61,733 nt of DNA, taken from an uncultured Muribaculaceae bacterium. Its GTDB lineage: Bacteria > Bacteroidota > Bacteroidia > Bacteroidales > Muribaculaceae. Below, in pieces: positions 52,869-61,654 of this stretch (positions are counted from its first letter, which is position 1; the number at the start of each line of letters is the position of its first letter). The translations under genes were made by a program, and so were the position numbers. The notes beneath the pieces were generated by a model. That model searched no databases. It was not told the origin of the DNA and worked only from the letters and a program-made list of their open reading frames with translations. The stretch covers positions 1-61,733 of the forward strand of contig CALUMG010000013.1 of assembly GCA_944321705.1 (NCBI GenBank), read 5' to 3'.

Positions 52869-55800
52869 TTATTCACCATATTGCTCTTCACGAGCTTTCA
52901 TGAATTGTATTTGTCGCTCAAAGTTAACTCCTTGTGCCTGAATGTTTTCAAGCAGAGCCTGTGATTCTTCGTCGGACGCGATTATGCCATACAGATTAAT
53001 CAAGTCCATCAAGTAGAACTGGTCGATATACTGGTCATTGTTTGTCAATCGGCGGTAATCGCTATTGTCGAGTGATTGATAGAACGTAATGTAACCGGCA
53101 TATCGCTTGATTTCATTTTCCAAGATTGCTTTTGCCTTTGCAGTATCTTCGGCCGAGCCGCTGTCTTCGCCCAGCAGAGCATAGGCTTGTGCAACTCGTT
53201 GTCCCATTTGGATGGAATAAGGCACGGCCTTGGCAGGCAATTTTTCCACCATCAAGTCAAGTATGACGCGCGCTTTGTCAAATTTGTTCTCATCAATCAA
53301 TTGCAAAGCGAGTTCGGTCATTGTCGAACGAGTCGTCGTCACCATGCGTTGTATGGTTTCGTCCCAATATTTTTCGCCGTTTTGGTCTTCATCGATTCCT
53401 GCCCAACGGAATTTGGTTGTGACAATGTCATACATTTTCTCCGAGTTGGGGATTATTGTCGACTCGGTGTTTGTCGCGGTGCGGATAGGTGTCACTTGAT
53501 AGGCCATACCGGAGCTTTGCATGTAAGGATGCAGGCCGATGTAGTACTCGGCAGGAACTGTCATTGCGAAGTATACCGGTCGCTTCCAGCCTTCTTCAAT
53601 GCTTGATGCGATTATGTCGAGAGTCATGACCTTGCTTGAACTCATGGCCATGTCGTTGGCCGTGTAATGGTCTCTCAAGACATTGCAATCGATGTATTCG
53701 GCTATGGCCGAAGCTCTTTCCGGGCTTACGATTCCGGCGTTTACCGCGGCTTGGGAGTCAACAGGAATATACATTATGGGATACTTCATTTCGGGCAAGC
53801 CGAAATTGTTGTTTTGATAGTCGTTGGAATACAACTGTCTCAATGACGTTAGTACAGGCACGGCCATCGTGTCGGGGTCGATGAAATAGTTGTATTGCCG
53901 TCTGTCGTAAGCAAATGTAGACTGGTCGGCCATCATTGGTAGCGGAGCCGATTCATAGGCCGGACGCATCATTTGGTCGATGTACCAGCTGGTTGACAAG
54001 TATGAAAGGTTTACCACGCGCACGTCGGTGCGATAGCCTTCAACTTCCTGGCAATACCACAACGGGAATGTATCGTTGTCGCCATTTGTGAATATGATTC
54101 CGTTTTGGTCAACGCTCGACAAGTAATTCATTCCGAAATCTCGTGCCGGGTATCGTCCTGAACGGTCATGGTCGTCCCATGTCTGGCTTACCATCTGCAA
54201 CGGTACTGCCAATCCTACCAAACAAGCGATGGCAGCAGTCGCAATAGCTTTCTTGCCGGTGTATTGCGAATCGTTATCGACAATTTGAGCAGTGTCGGCA
54301 GAAGTTTTCTTCAATTTATTGTTGATTATGGCCATTATGAGCTTCCATAAACCGGCGACACCCATTCCCACCCATATTGCGTAGGCATAGAAAGAACCGG
54401 CAAAGGCGTAATCACGTTCACGCGGTTGATTTGGCGTTTGGTTCAAATAGATGACGATTGCGATGCCTGTCATGAAGAACAGGAAGAAAATCACCCAGAA
54501 CTGCTCAATGCCTCGACGGTCGGCATAGGCTTGCCATAGCAGGCCGATTATTCCTAATATCAATGGCAGCATGAAGAAGACGTTGTGTCCTTTGTTGCCT
54601 TCGCCCAAGTCATAGGGTAGCAAAGACTGGTTGCCTAACCGAGGATTGTCGATGAACGGTATGCCAGAAACCCAGTTGCCGTGAGTGATTTCTCCGTTTC
54701 CTTGAATGTCGTTTTGGCGGCCTGCGAAGTTCCACATGAAATATCTCCAGTACATGTAATTGAGCTGGTAGTCGATGAAGAACTGCAAGTTCTCGAGCAT
54801 CGTAGGCTTTATTTTTGTTTCGGTCTGTATTGGATTCCCGTTACGGTCGACTTGCACTGTCGCGTTGACTTGAGTTCCTTCCACCCCCACCCATTCTTTG
54901 TATTGAGCGGCGTGTGCGCCACTGTACATGCGAGGGAACAACATTTTCATTTCTGGCGAAGTCTCATAGTCGTCTTTCGTGCCGATTTGGACATATCTGT
55001 CGGGTTGGTCGGGCGAAGTCTTTACTTCTTTTGCATAAAGGGCTTTGCCTTTGTGGGCGAGCGGCTTCATTGTGCCGTTGTCTTGTTCCTTATAGACAAT
55101 TGAGGAGTTGAAAGTTTGTCCATACAACAATGGACGGTCGCCATATTGTTCACGGTTTAGGTAATTCCCAAGGGCGAACACATTGTCGGGCGAATTTTGG
55201 TCCATAGGCGTTTGTGCCGATGAACGTATGAGAATCAACGCGTAGGATGAATATCCGATGAAGATGACCAAAATGCTAAGTGCGGTAACTGTGAAAATGC
55301 GCACCGGTACATGTTTGCATTTTGAAAATAAATAATAGGCAAGTGCAATGATAAGGACAACCGGAATGAACCATCCGTCGCCTATGAACAGCATTCCCGA
55401 CAGGAATATGCTTACAAAGAACGATATCTTGATGCGTTTGGCACTTTGTTGCTTATAAAGCTCATAAAGACACCAGATGAACGATGTCACGGCAGCTATC
55501 GCATATATCAACACTCCGGTGTTGAATCCCATCCCGAGCGTGTTCACGCAGAACAATTCGATGGCTTGGGCTGTTTCAACAAATCCCGGCACAAGGCCGT
55601 AGAGGATGAGGACTATGATGCCGAATGAAACCAGCAAGGCCAACAAAGAACCTTTTACCGATGTGTTTTTGAATTTTTTGTAATAGAACACGAGTACTAT
55701 TGCCGGAATACATAGCAAGTTGAGCAAGTGCACGGCAATTGAAACGCCGATCACATAGGCGATTAATATCAAGTATCGGTCGCTGTGAGGCTCGTCGGCA

Positions 55801-56303
55801 CGGTTTTCCCACTTAAGGATGAGCCAAAACACAAGTGCGGTACAGAATGAGGAGAACGCGTAAACCTCGCCTTCCACAGCCGAAAACCAGAAAGTGTCGC
55901 TCCAAGTGTAAACAAGTGAGCCTGCGATGCCGCTGCCGAATATGAGAAGCATCTGAGTGAGTGTCATTTCTGTAGCTTCGTCCTTGACAAGAAGTTTCTT
56001 GACCAAGTGGGTTATTGTCCAGAACAACAGCAAGATGGTGCCTGCACTGAGCAATGCCGACATTGAGTTGACGCAAAGAGCCACTGTTGACGGGTCGGAA
56101 CTGAAGTTTATGGCAAATCGTGCGGCAAGCATGAATATCGGGTTGCCGGGTGGGTGCCCTACTTCGAGTTTATACCCTTGCGAGATAAATTCCCCACAGT
56201 CCCAGAAACTTGCAGTGGGTTCCACCGTCAGCAGGTAGGTGATTGCGGCTACAGCAAACATAAGCCATCCGATGGAATTGTTCAGAATGTTGTATCTTCT
56301 CAT
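52869..56303 (-). CDS. DUF2723 (TMEM260-like) membrane glycosyltransferase-like protein
   Basis: A 1144-residue protein. The first 330 residues hold about ten membrane helices and the DUF2723 signature: ASFWDCGEFISQGYKLEVGHPPGNPIFML (shortened here to its key parts DCGEF and GHPPGNP). More helices occur to about residue 660, and the last 480 residues are soluble, with an NYLSSVDQNGIIFTNGDNDTFPLWY segment and TPR-like helices at the end. The eukaryotic relative TMEM260 is an O-mannosyltransferase, so protein O-glycosylation outside the cytoplasm is the best guess. Its promoter copy also occurs near 60 kb. Confidence 0.85.
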   Translation of the reverse strand: MRRYNILNNSIGWLMFAVAAITYLLTVEPTASFWDCGEFISQGYKLEVGHPPGNPIFMLAARFAINFSSDPSTVALCVNSMSALLSAGTILLLFWTITHLVKKLLVKDEATEMTLTQMLLIFGSGIAGSLVYTWSDTFWFSAVEGEVYAFSSFCTALVFWLILKWENRADEPHSDRYLILIAYVIGVSIAVHLLNLLCIPAIVLVFYYKKFKNTSVKGSLLALLVSFGIIVLILYGLVPGFVETAQAIELFCVNTLGMGFNTGVLIYAIAAVTSFIWCLYELYKQQSAKRIKISFFVSIFLSGMLFIGDGWFIPVVLIIALAYYLFSKCKHVPVRIFTVTALSILVIFIGYSSYALILIRSSAQTPMDQNSPDNVFALGNYLNREQYGDRPLLYGQTFNSSIVYKEQDNGTMKPLAHKGKALYAKEVKTSPDQPDRYVQIGTKDDYETSPEMKMLFPRMYSGAHAAQYKEWVGVEGTQVNATVQVDRNGNPIQTETKIKPTMLENLQFFIDYQLNYMYWRYFMWNFAGRQNDIQGNGEITHGNWVSGIPFIDNPRLGNQSLLPYDLGEGNKGHNVFFMLPLILGIIGLLWQAYADRRGIEQFWVIFFLFFMTGIAIVIYLNQTPNQPRERDYAFAGSFYAYAIWVGMGVAGLWKLIMAIINNKLKKTSADTAQIVDNDSQYTGKKAIATAAIACLVGLAVPLQMVSQTWDDHDRSGRYPARDFGMNYLSSVDQNGIIFTNGDNDTFPLWYCQEVEGYRTDVRVVNLSYLSTSWYIDQMMRPAYESAPLPMMADQSTFAYDRRQYNYFIDPDTMAVPVLTSLRQLYSNDYQNNNFGLPEMKYPIMYIPVDSQAAVNAGIVSPERASAIAEYIDCNVLRDHYTANDMAMSSSKVMTLDIIASSIEEGWKRPVYFAMTVPAEYYIGLHPYMQSSGMAYQVTPIRTATNTESTIIPNSEKMYDIVTTKFRWAGIDEDQNGEKYWDETIQRMVTTTRSTMTELALQLIDENKFDKARVILDLMVEKLPAKAVPYSIQMGQRVAQAYALLGEDSGSAEDTAKAKAILENEIKRYAGYITFYQSLDNSDYRRLTNNDQYIDQFYLMDLINLYGIIASDEESQALLENIQAQGVNFERQIQFMKAREEQYGE

Positions 56304-56334
56304 GTTCTTTCTTGATACTATATTTCTTAATTAT

Positions 56335-56369
56335 GTGTCAAATAATTTGCAAATATAGTGCATTATGTC
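56335..56369 (-). repeat. Duplicated promoter segment, copy 1 (before the DUF2723 gene)
   Basis: 35 bp that match 60039-60073 at 32 positions, in the same orientation. It contains the minus strand -7 box TATATTTG (56357-56350), 47 nt before the DUF2723 ATG. Weaker likeness continues to about 56400, including a shared ATTATTT. Confidence 0.75.
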
Positions 56370-56454
56370 CAGCTTGAGAGCAAGATTCTCATTATTTAGG
56401 CTTTTTTACAGCTTTAATAGGCGATGCCGGAGTATACGGGTTGATGGGAACGAA

Positions 56455-57612
56455 TTAATCCATAGATATTGTTTTGTTCCCGTATATTTTGTTAATCCAC
56501 ATTGCAAAAAGTTTATCAGTAACAGTATAAACTTTGTTTGTTTCTGTAATAAGGTCTTTTTCAAGCAGTTTTTTTGTCGCAGATTGCACTGAACTGGCAG
56601 AAATGAGGCTGTGGCGTTTGATAAATTCTGCAGAAGTGATGCGTTCGGCTTCTCCGTCTAAGGCTATGGCATATAACAGAGTTTTTTGTCTCTCTGGAAT
56701 ATTGGAGAGAATTTCTCGGAAAATAGTATCATTTGACTCAATCATGTTGTCAATGGCGTTTTTTATTATTGCCATTGTGCATTCTTTGTTCTCTTGGGTG
56801 TCAGCAAAAGCTTCATTGAATGTTTTTTGAACGTAATATGTATGCCCTTTGAATGTATGGTAAACTTTCTCGATGGTTGATTCTTTGATGTCCTTATGGC
56901 ATCTTTTGAAATGGTTTGCGACAAATGGTATATATATTTCCGGGGCAATGGCTTTTAGTTCCAGTATATCAGCACTGTGGTAGAACGGCCTGGCAACCGA
57001 GGAAAACATTTCTTGCATCATGTGCCGCTCGCTTCCTGCAAATATGAAGTTGCAGTTTGATTGTTTCTGTATATAAGTTCTCAATAGCGCTTCAATGTTT
57101 TTTTCGGGGTATTTTGCTATTTGTTGAAATTCATCAATAGCCACGATGCAATGTTTGTCGGCATGTTCAAGATATTTGAAAATCTCGTCTAATGTATATT
57201 CCGGTTGCTCTATATCTCCGAGTTCTATGTTGAAATCGGGCATATTGGATATTGGGTCAAACCCGAATTTACCACTTATGGATTTTATTGTTTGAATGAA
57301 AAGTTTCGCCATTTTACGGCTGCGTGGAATCAGTGTTTCATAAATTTCTTTGCCGAGCAGGAATATAAATTCTCTCAAACTTGACGTATGCAAAATGTCA
57401 ATGAAAAAAGTATAATATTCTTTGCTTATTTCAGGCTTGTCATAGCAAAATTGTATAAGCCCGGTTTTCCCCATGCGGCGTGGGGAAATGATTACCAGAT
57501 TGTTGCCATTGGTAATTGATTTGACAAGTCGTGCAGATTCGTTGACCCTGTCGCAAAAATATTCAGGAGGAATTTTCCCTGTTACGATAAAAGGATTTGT
57601 TGGTTTTGTCAT
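56455..57612 (-). CDS. AAA ATPase with C-terminal winged helix (ATPase_2 type)
   Basis: A 385-residue STAND/AAA-like ATPase. The N-terminal NPFIVTGKIPPEYFCDRVNE is a common opening of this Bacteroidetes family. Walker A reads SPRRMGKTG (43-51), and Walker B CIVAIDEFQ has D160 and E161. A sensor segment FIFAGSERHMM follows. The last 90 residues are a winged helix (TSAEFIKRHSLISASSVQSATKKLLEKDLI). Such genes occur in many copies in Bacteroidetes and their role is unknown. Its lower GC and lone state fit an accessory gene. The 152 bp to its left contain the duplicated promoter of the next gene and no terminator that I can see. Confidence 0.85.
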   Translation of the reverse strand: MTKPTNPFIVTGKIPPEYFCDRVNESARLVKSITNGNNLVIISPRRMGKTGLIQFCYDKPEISKEYYTFFIDILHTSSLREFIFLLGKEIYETLIPRSRKMAKLFIQTIKSISGKFGFDPISNMPDFNIELGDIEQPEYTLDEIFKYLEHADKHCIVAIDEFQQIAKYPEKNIEALLRTYIQKQSNCNFIFAGSERHMMQEMFSSVARPFYHSADILELKAIAPEIYIPFVANHFKRCHKDIKESTIEKVYHTFKGHTYYVQKTFNEAFADTQENKECTMAIIKNAIDNMIESNDTIFREILSNIPERQKTLLYAIALDGEAERITSAEFIKRHSLISASSVQSATKKLLEKDLITETNKVYTVTDKLFAMWINKIYGNKTISMD

Positions 57613-57670
57613 ATTTGGAACAATTTTATGCGAATATAATTATTCTATTTGAATAATGCAATTAGAATAA

Positions 57671-57955
57671 TCACAGGTTCAAATATGATTTTAGAATTTC
57701 GATGTATTCTTCCATGGCACGTTTTCCCTCTTCTGTCAATCGGCAGGAGGTTCGCGTTTTCTTTCCGACAAACTCTTTTGTTATTTTGATATATCCGGCA
57801 TTGCTTAGTTTATCCAGTTGCACGCTAAGGTTGCCTGATGTGGCGTTGGTTTGTTCTTTCAGATAGCTGAAGTCGGCTTCCTCTACCGAAACAAGCAGTG
57901 TCATTATGGCCAGTCGGAGCTGTGAATGTATGAGCGGATTCAGTTCTTTCAGCAT
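57671..57955 (-). CDS. Winged-helix transcriptional regulator (MarR/ArsR-like)
   Basis: A 94-residue DNA-binding protein made of a single winged helix. LRLAIMTLLVSVEEADFSYLKEQT leads into the helix-turn-helix, NATSGNLSVQLDKLSNAGYI is the recognition helix, and KITKEFVGKKTRTSCRLTEEGKRAM forms the wing. This matches the short DUF/HTH_27-type regulators of Bacteroidetes. The gene overlaps the upstream membrane protein by 7 nt, so both come from one mRNA. Two matching dyads flank that operon's promoter and are likely its binding sites. Confidence 0.88.
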   Translation of the reverse strand: MLKELNPLIHSQLRLAIMTLLVSVEEADFSYLKEQTNATSGNLSVQLDKLSNAGYIKITKEFVGKKTRTSCRLTEEGKRAMEEYIEILKSYLNL

Positions 57956-58566
57956 GATTCTTTTGCTTTATGGTTCAGTAAGTGTCCTGGAATGATCATC
58001 ATGATTAAAAATGAAGCTCCAAAAAGCAGATTCCACCAATTGGATATAAAAGACCCGGGAATCAAAGAGATAAGCATGTAGATGGCTGCTATAAATGCCA
58101 CAAGCGGAGTGTAAATCATAAGTTTGAAGTTTATGATTACTCCGGTTATGGATATTCCGATGCCTGCGTACAACAAAGATAAAGGCAGCATAAGCGAAAA
58201 ATAGAATGTCCCGACAACGAGGCCGAAAATGGCTATGATAACAACGCTAAGCAAGAAGAGCCAACCGAGGATGCTCCATGTACTATTGATTGCCTTGTCA
58301 ATGTGGGTTGTTACTTGTGGCTTGGATCTATTGTTTGCCACACTAATTAATATGAAAGGCAGAAACATAAGAAACCAAATTGACGACCACACTGCGTCGT
58401 GAGTAACATGTACCAACGTATATACTGTGATAGCCAGAATGATTGCCGTGTATCCATAATAAAGCAGGATGTTTCCGTCGCCTATCTCCAGATTCTTTTT
58501 ACTTTGCTGAATCATTTGAGAAATGAGTTCCAAACTTTCTTTCTCGGTAAAATTCAAGTCTTTCAT
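57949..58566 (-). CDS. Small multi-pass membrane protein, regulator-linked
   Basis: A 205-residue protein. An N-terminal soluble helix (KESLELISQMIQQSKKNLEIGDGN) is followed by six hydrophobic segments in three pairs, from LLYYGYTAIILAITVYTLV to FLIMMIIPGHLL. It is first in an operon with the winged-helix regulator and overlaps it by 7 nt. Pairs of this kind, a short regulator and a membrane protein, are frequent in Bacteroidetes; the signal sensed is not known. ATG 58566 is chosen because the longer frame runs across the operator. Confidence 0.8.
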   Translation of the reverse strand: MKDLNFTEKESLELISQMIQQSKKNLEIGDGNILLYYGYTAIILAITVYTLVHVTHDAVWSSIWFLMFLPFILISVANNRSKPQVTTHIDKAINSTWSILGWLFLLSVVIIAIFGLVVGTFYFSLMLPLSLLYAGIGISITGVIINFKLMIYTPLVAFIAAIYMLISLIPGSFISNWWNLLFGASFLIMMIIPGHLLNHKAKESC

Positions 58567-58589
58567 AAAATGGTAGTATTTGTAAAATG

Positions 58590-58604
58590 GTTTATAAAAT
58601 AAAC
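58590..58604. promoter_or_regulatory. Operator-like dyad 1
   Basis: GTTTAT-AAA-ATAAAC, a perfect 6-bp dyad. With its flanks it is 17 nt long and is exactly the reverse complement of the second site at 58675-58691. It lies in the leader, 23 bp before the membrane protein start. Confidence 0.6.
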
Positions 58605-58620
58605 TATGGTTGGAATGAAA

Positions 58621-58641
58621 AACGAAGAATTTTTCTTCGTT
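58621..58641. promoter_or_regulatory. Second type of dyad in the leader
   Basis: AACGAAGAA-TTT-TTCTTCGTT, perfect 9-bp arms. It lies about 20 nt downstream of the -7 box. It may be an mRNA hairpin or another protein site. Confidence 0.5.
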
Positions 58642-58662
58642 GAAAAATGTTTTAGTTTGTTG

Positions 58663-58694
58663 CAAATATAAACAAGTTTATTTTATAAACCAAA
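58663..58694 (-). promoter_or_regulatory. Strong consensus promoter of the membrane protein-regulator operon
   Basis: On the minus strand TTTG (58694-58691), exactly 20 nt, then TATATTTG (58670-58663). The spacer holds the second operator-like dyad. Confidence 0.7.
58676..58690. promoter_or_regulatory. Operator-like dyad 2, inside the promoter spacer
   Basis: GTTTAT-TTT-ATAAAC, filling the space between the -33 and -7 boxes. A protein bound here would block RNA polymerase. Its centre is 86 bp from that of dyad 1. Confidence 0.65.
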
Positions 58695-58804
58695 TAATTA
58701 CATAACTATTTTTTGCTGTTTGGTAAATTAGTGCGACTGATATAATCTTTTAAGAGATAATAAAGGAGATAAGAATATTGTAATTCAGTAAGTAGTAGGT
58801 TGTT

Positions 58805-59971
58805 TTATCGGAGTAGAGCCTTTTTCAAGTATGGCAGAAGGGTATCTGCATAGCGCATGAATCCGAGGTCGGTCATGTGTACTCCGTCTACGGTTCCTTC
58901 ATGATCGGGTCCTATGGCTGATTTTTTCATATCGCAGTCGGCGTAGAGGTCTATATATCGTATGTTTTCATATCCCTCTTTGCGGAGTTTGTTGCAGAAC
59001 TCTTTCCAAAGGGTGTTCTCTTTTGCAGTATCTTCGCGGAACTGTGCGTCAAGCCAGTGGTACGGATAGCAGTAATTCGAGAGCATGAGAATCGGAGTCT
59101 GCGGATTGGCTTTCGCTATCGTCCTTATGAAATATTCGGTACTGTCCCGCACGATGTCATAATCGCAATTGGCGAGGCAGTCTATCACATAAACCGATGC
59201 CGGGACTTTCGCAATTTCATCGGCCATGATTTTATCCATTCTCCCGTTGCCGCTGAATCCGAGGTTTATGGTTTGGCGGTGCAGCAGTCTTTCGAGAATA
59301 GAGGTAAATGACATTCCCGGACGGGTTGCACATCCTCCCTGTGTCACGCTTGTCCCGTAAAATAGTATTGCCCCTTCGGCCGGGCTTATGGTGGAGGAGG
59401 GTAACAAATCGGGATTTTCGGGCATCAAGATGGATGCAGTGCTGTCGATGCCTATTTCAAGGCTTGTCACGCCATCGTAAAGAGGCAGATACATAAGGTA
59501 TTCTCTCATTTGGCCGTCCATCTTTCTGATAAATACATTCATGGATTCTTTCCCATTGGGCTGGGCAGTGCCTGCAAAATGCCATTCGCCATCTTCACCC
59601 AGTGCATATAAATCCAATCCTTTTATACCTGTATCGGCCATGTGGGGCATGTGGAAATTGTTGAGCAGTTTCCATTTTGCACCTATGCATTTCGAGTCGC
59701 TCCTAAAGCGTACAGCTATGCCGGAGGAGTTCTGACCCAAATCCCATACAGCTTTTCTTACGCTGTTTTGAATTGATGCCGGAAGGCGTGTATAGTAACC
59801 GTCGGATATGGTATCATTTGTCCTTATGCAATTTGCAAAGCCTCGTCCTATGACCGGCAGGCCAAGTTCTCTTACGTCATGATATTTGAGTTCGGACGCT
59901 TTTTGGCCTGCAGCTTCAAATGAGACCGTAAGGATGGCCAATATCATAATTATAAATTGCAAGGATTTCAT
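58805..59971 (-). CDS. SGNH/GDSL hydrolase with N-terminal GxDLY sandwich
   Basis: A 388-residue exported esterase-like enzyme. Signal peptide to about residue 22 (FEAAGQ). Residues about 30-165 are a beta-sandwich with the GIKGLDLYAL mark of the SGNH-associated GxDLY domain. Residues about 185-388 are the SGNH fold: AILFYGTSVTQGGCA (nucleophile Ser), NLGFSGNGRMD (Gly and Asn blocks) and TVDGVHMTDLGF (Asp and His). It probably removes acyl groups from glycans. The ATG at 60016 would add 15 basic residues and is equally close to the promoter; I prefer 59971 because the signal peptide is cleaner. Confidence 0.86.
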   Translation of the reverse strand: MKSLQFIIMILAILTVSFEAAGQKASELKYHDVRELGLPVIGRGFANCIRTNDTISDGYYTRLPASIQNSVRKAVWDLGQNSSGIAVRFRSDSKCIGAKWKLLNNFHMPHMADTGIKGLDLYALGEDGEWHFAGTAQPNGKESMNVFIRKMDGQMREYLMYLPLYDGVTSLEIGIDSTASILMPENPDLLPSSTISPAEGAILFYGTSVTQGGCATRPGMSFTSILERLLHRQTINLGFSGNGRMDKIMADEIAKVPASVYVIDCLANCDYDIVRDSTEYFIRTIAKANPQTPILMLSNYCYPYHWLDAQFREDTAKENTLWKEFCNKLRKEGYENIRYIDLYADCDMKKSAIGPDHEGTVDGVHMTDLGFMRYADTLLPYLKKALLR

Positions 59972-60038
59972 TCTTGCCACTTTCTTGTGAATTTTTAGTT
60001 TTTCTGTATTTGTCATGATAATATGTATTTGATATCAA

Positions 60039-60073
60039 GTGTCAAATAATCTACAAATGTAGTGCATTATGTC
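60039..60073 (-). repeat. Duplicated promoter segment, copy 2 (before the SGNH gene)
   Basis: Matches 56335-56369 at 32 of 35 positions. The minus strand -7 box TACATTTG is at 60061-60054, the same relative place as in copy 1. TTGATATCAA (60029-60038) lies just inside it. Confidence 0.75.
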
Positions 60074-60175
60074 TAATTTTGGATGTAATATCCTTATTAT
60101 TTGGGACGCCGGTTAGTGTTAAGGAGTAATTGAGTAAACTTATGGATGTTCCTTTTTTGGTCATGGTTTTTATGC

Positions 60176-60183
60176 TATCTTTG
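60176..60183 (+). promoter_or_regulatory. -7 box of the retropepsin-like gene
   Basis: TATCTTTG, 34 nt before the ATG at 60218. TTTG occurs 16 nt upstream, shorter than the usual spacing. Confidence 0.45.
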
Positions 60184-60217
60184 GGCCAATGTATGATTTG
60201 CTAATCACGGATTAAGT

Positions 60218-61507
60218 ATGAGAATTATAAAAAGAGTGTCATTTCTGCTAATCGTCATTCTGCTTGGATATACTTCGGTCTATTCTCAAACACGGGCAGA
60301 TGTGAAAATGGGTGAAATTCTGAACGACGGTGATTTATTTCAAATGAGGGAGCAATATCCGATATTAAAGGATTCTGTCAGCATAGAAATGTTGAATCTT
60401 GTGTCTGAAGCGCAACTCGGTATAGGTTTCAATCAATTGGAAAGAGCAGGTGTTGCATTGGATAGTCTGTTGCAGTTTCATCAGGCAGAGCTTGGTGCGG
60501 AGACATCAATAGGAATGGCAGCCTTACGCGCGATGAATCTGTTGAATTTAGGGCTGTATTCACAAGCTGGAAAAGCTGGAGAGGACTTGGTAACCGCATT
60601 AAAAGATGCAGTCCCATTTGAATCCCTATACAGTTTTATTTTTATGGAACGCATGGGAAAAGCACTTTCTGACTTCCCAAAATCTTTTTTGGAGAGACCT
60701 TTACACGACGTTACAGTCCCGATGAGATGTGATAGCGTAGGTCGAGGGTATCATTTTTATATACCGGTTGAAGTGAACGGAATAACAAAAGACTATATAT
60801 TCGATACCGGGTGCTCTTTCGGTAATTTCGTTTCAGAAAAGTATGCGGAAGAAGTAGGCTTGAAGGTTTTGGCAGATTCAATTCCTGTATCGGGTATGGA
60901 AATAGGCTTTGTAAAGCTTGCTATTGCGGATTCGTTGAAAATTGGAGAACTGGTATATCATAATCCTATTTTTATGATTGCACCTCCAGACAATGAAGTG
61001 GATTCGGTGTTTGCATTTGACGGAGTGCTGGGTTACCATTTTATAAGAGATGTCAAGGAAGTGATTATTGACAATGAATCTGAATCATTTGTCTTTCCGT
61101 ATCAGATATCAGACGGAGAGCCTAATATGTTTTTGTCTTCTAACACTCCAAATGTTCGAATTGAATACGATGGAGAAGCGTTCGACATGATTTTTGATAC
61201 TGGAAATGTAAAATCGGACCTTGGAAATAAATTTGCAGAAACGTTTCCCGATGCAATAGAGGGGCTCGCTGAACAGGCAACCTCCCGTGGAGGCTTTGGC
61301 GGAATATCACAAACAAAAGCAGTTGTATTACCCGAATTCCGTTTTGAAGTAGCAGGTTCTACTGTTAAATTATGTGATACTGAAGTCATTAAAAATACGG
61401 AATCCGGCAGTCAGTTATTTTCTGGCTCATTAGGAGCGGATTTCGTACTATCATTTAAACGGCTGGTTATTAACTATCAGAGCATGTTTATATGTGGCGA
61501 AAAATAG
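60218..61507 (+). CDS. Secreted protein with two retropepsin-like aspartyl protease domains
   Basis: A 429-residue protein. Signal peptide to about residue 23 (SVYSQ). Residues about 30-150 are helical and may be TPR-like. The first protease domain (about 165-295) carries YIFDTGCSFGNFVS with D196-T-G and ends with FDGVLGYHFI. The second (about 310-429) carries MIFDTGNVKSDLG with D327-T-G and ends with SGSLGADFVLSF. Each has the strand-DTG-...-hydrophobic-hydrophobic-G plan of retropepsins, which normally need two chains. Here both DTG motifs are in one chain, as in pepsin. Substrate unknown; it probably acts in the periplasm. Confidence 0.83.
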   Translation: MRIIKRVSFLLIVILLGYTSVYSQTRADVKMGEILNDGDLFQMREQYPILKDSVSIEMLNLVSEAQLGIGFNQLERAGVALDSLLQFHQAELGAETSIGMAALRAMNLLNLGLYSQAGKAGEDLVTALKDAVPFESLYSFIFMERMGKALSDFPKSFLERPLHDVTVPMRCDSVGRGYHFYIPVEVNGITKDYIFDTGCSFGNFVSEKYAEEVGLKVLADSIPVSGMEIGFVKLAIADSLKIGELVYHNPIFMIAPPDNEVDSVFAFDGVLGYHFIRDVKEVIIDNESESFVFPYQISDGEPNMFLSSNTPNVRIEYDGEAFDMIFDTGNVKSDLGNKFAETFPDAIEGLAEQATSRGGFGGISQTKAVVLPEFRFEVAGSTVKLCDTEVIKNTESGSQLFSGSLGADFVLSFKRLVINYQSMFICGEK

Positions 61508-61530
61508 TAATAGCTACAATAATGAGATTG

Positions 61531-61568
61531 AGGGGCAAACTTCAAAGTAAGTTTAGCCCTTTCTTTTT
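61531..61568 (+). terminator. Terminator of the retropepsin-like gene
   Basis: AGGGGCAAACTT pairs with AAGTTTAGCCCT (one mismatch pair) and is followed by TTCTTTTTG. Confidence 0.75.
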
Positions 61569-61581
61569 GCTTCTTAATAAG

Positions 61582-61626
61582 AAACACCCGACTTTACATT
61601 ATTGGGTGTAAAATCGGGTGTTTATT
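61582..61626. terminator. Second hairpin, terminator of the tRNA-Asp transcript
   Basis: AAACACCCGA (61582-61591) pairs perfectly with TCGGGTGTTT (61614-61623), extended inside by TTTACA with TGTAAA. On the minus strand TTCTTATT follows. It sits 30 bp past the tRNA end. Confidence 0.75.
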
Positions 61627-61654
61627 TTGTAAAACATTGATTCTCAATGTTTGT

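Noticed and set aside
56370..60038. Insertion sequence or transposon between the duplicated promoter segments
   Set aside because: There is no transposase or integrase, and the repeats are direct, imperfect and part of real promoters.
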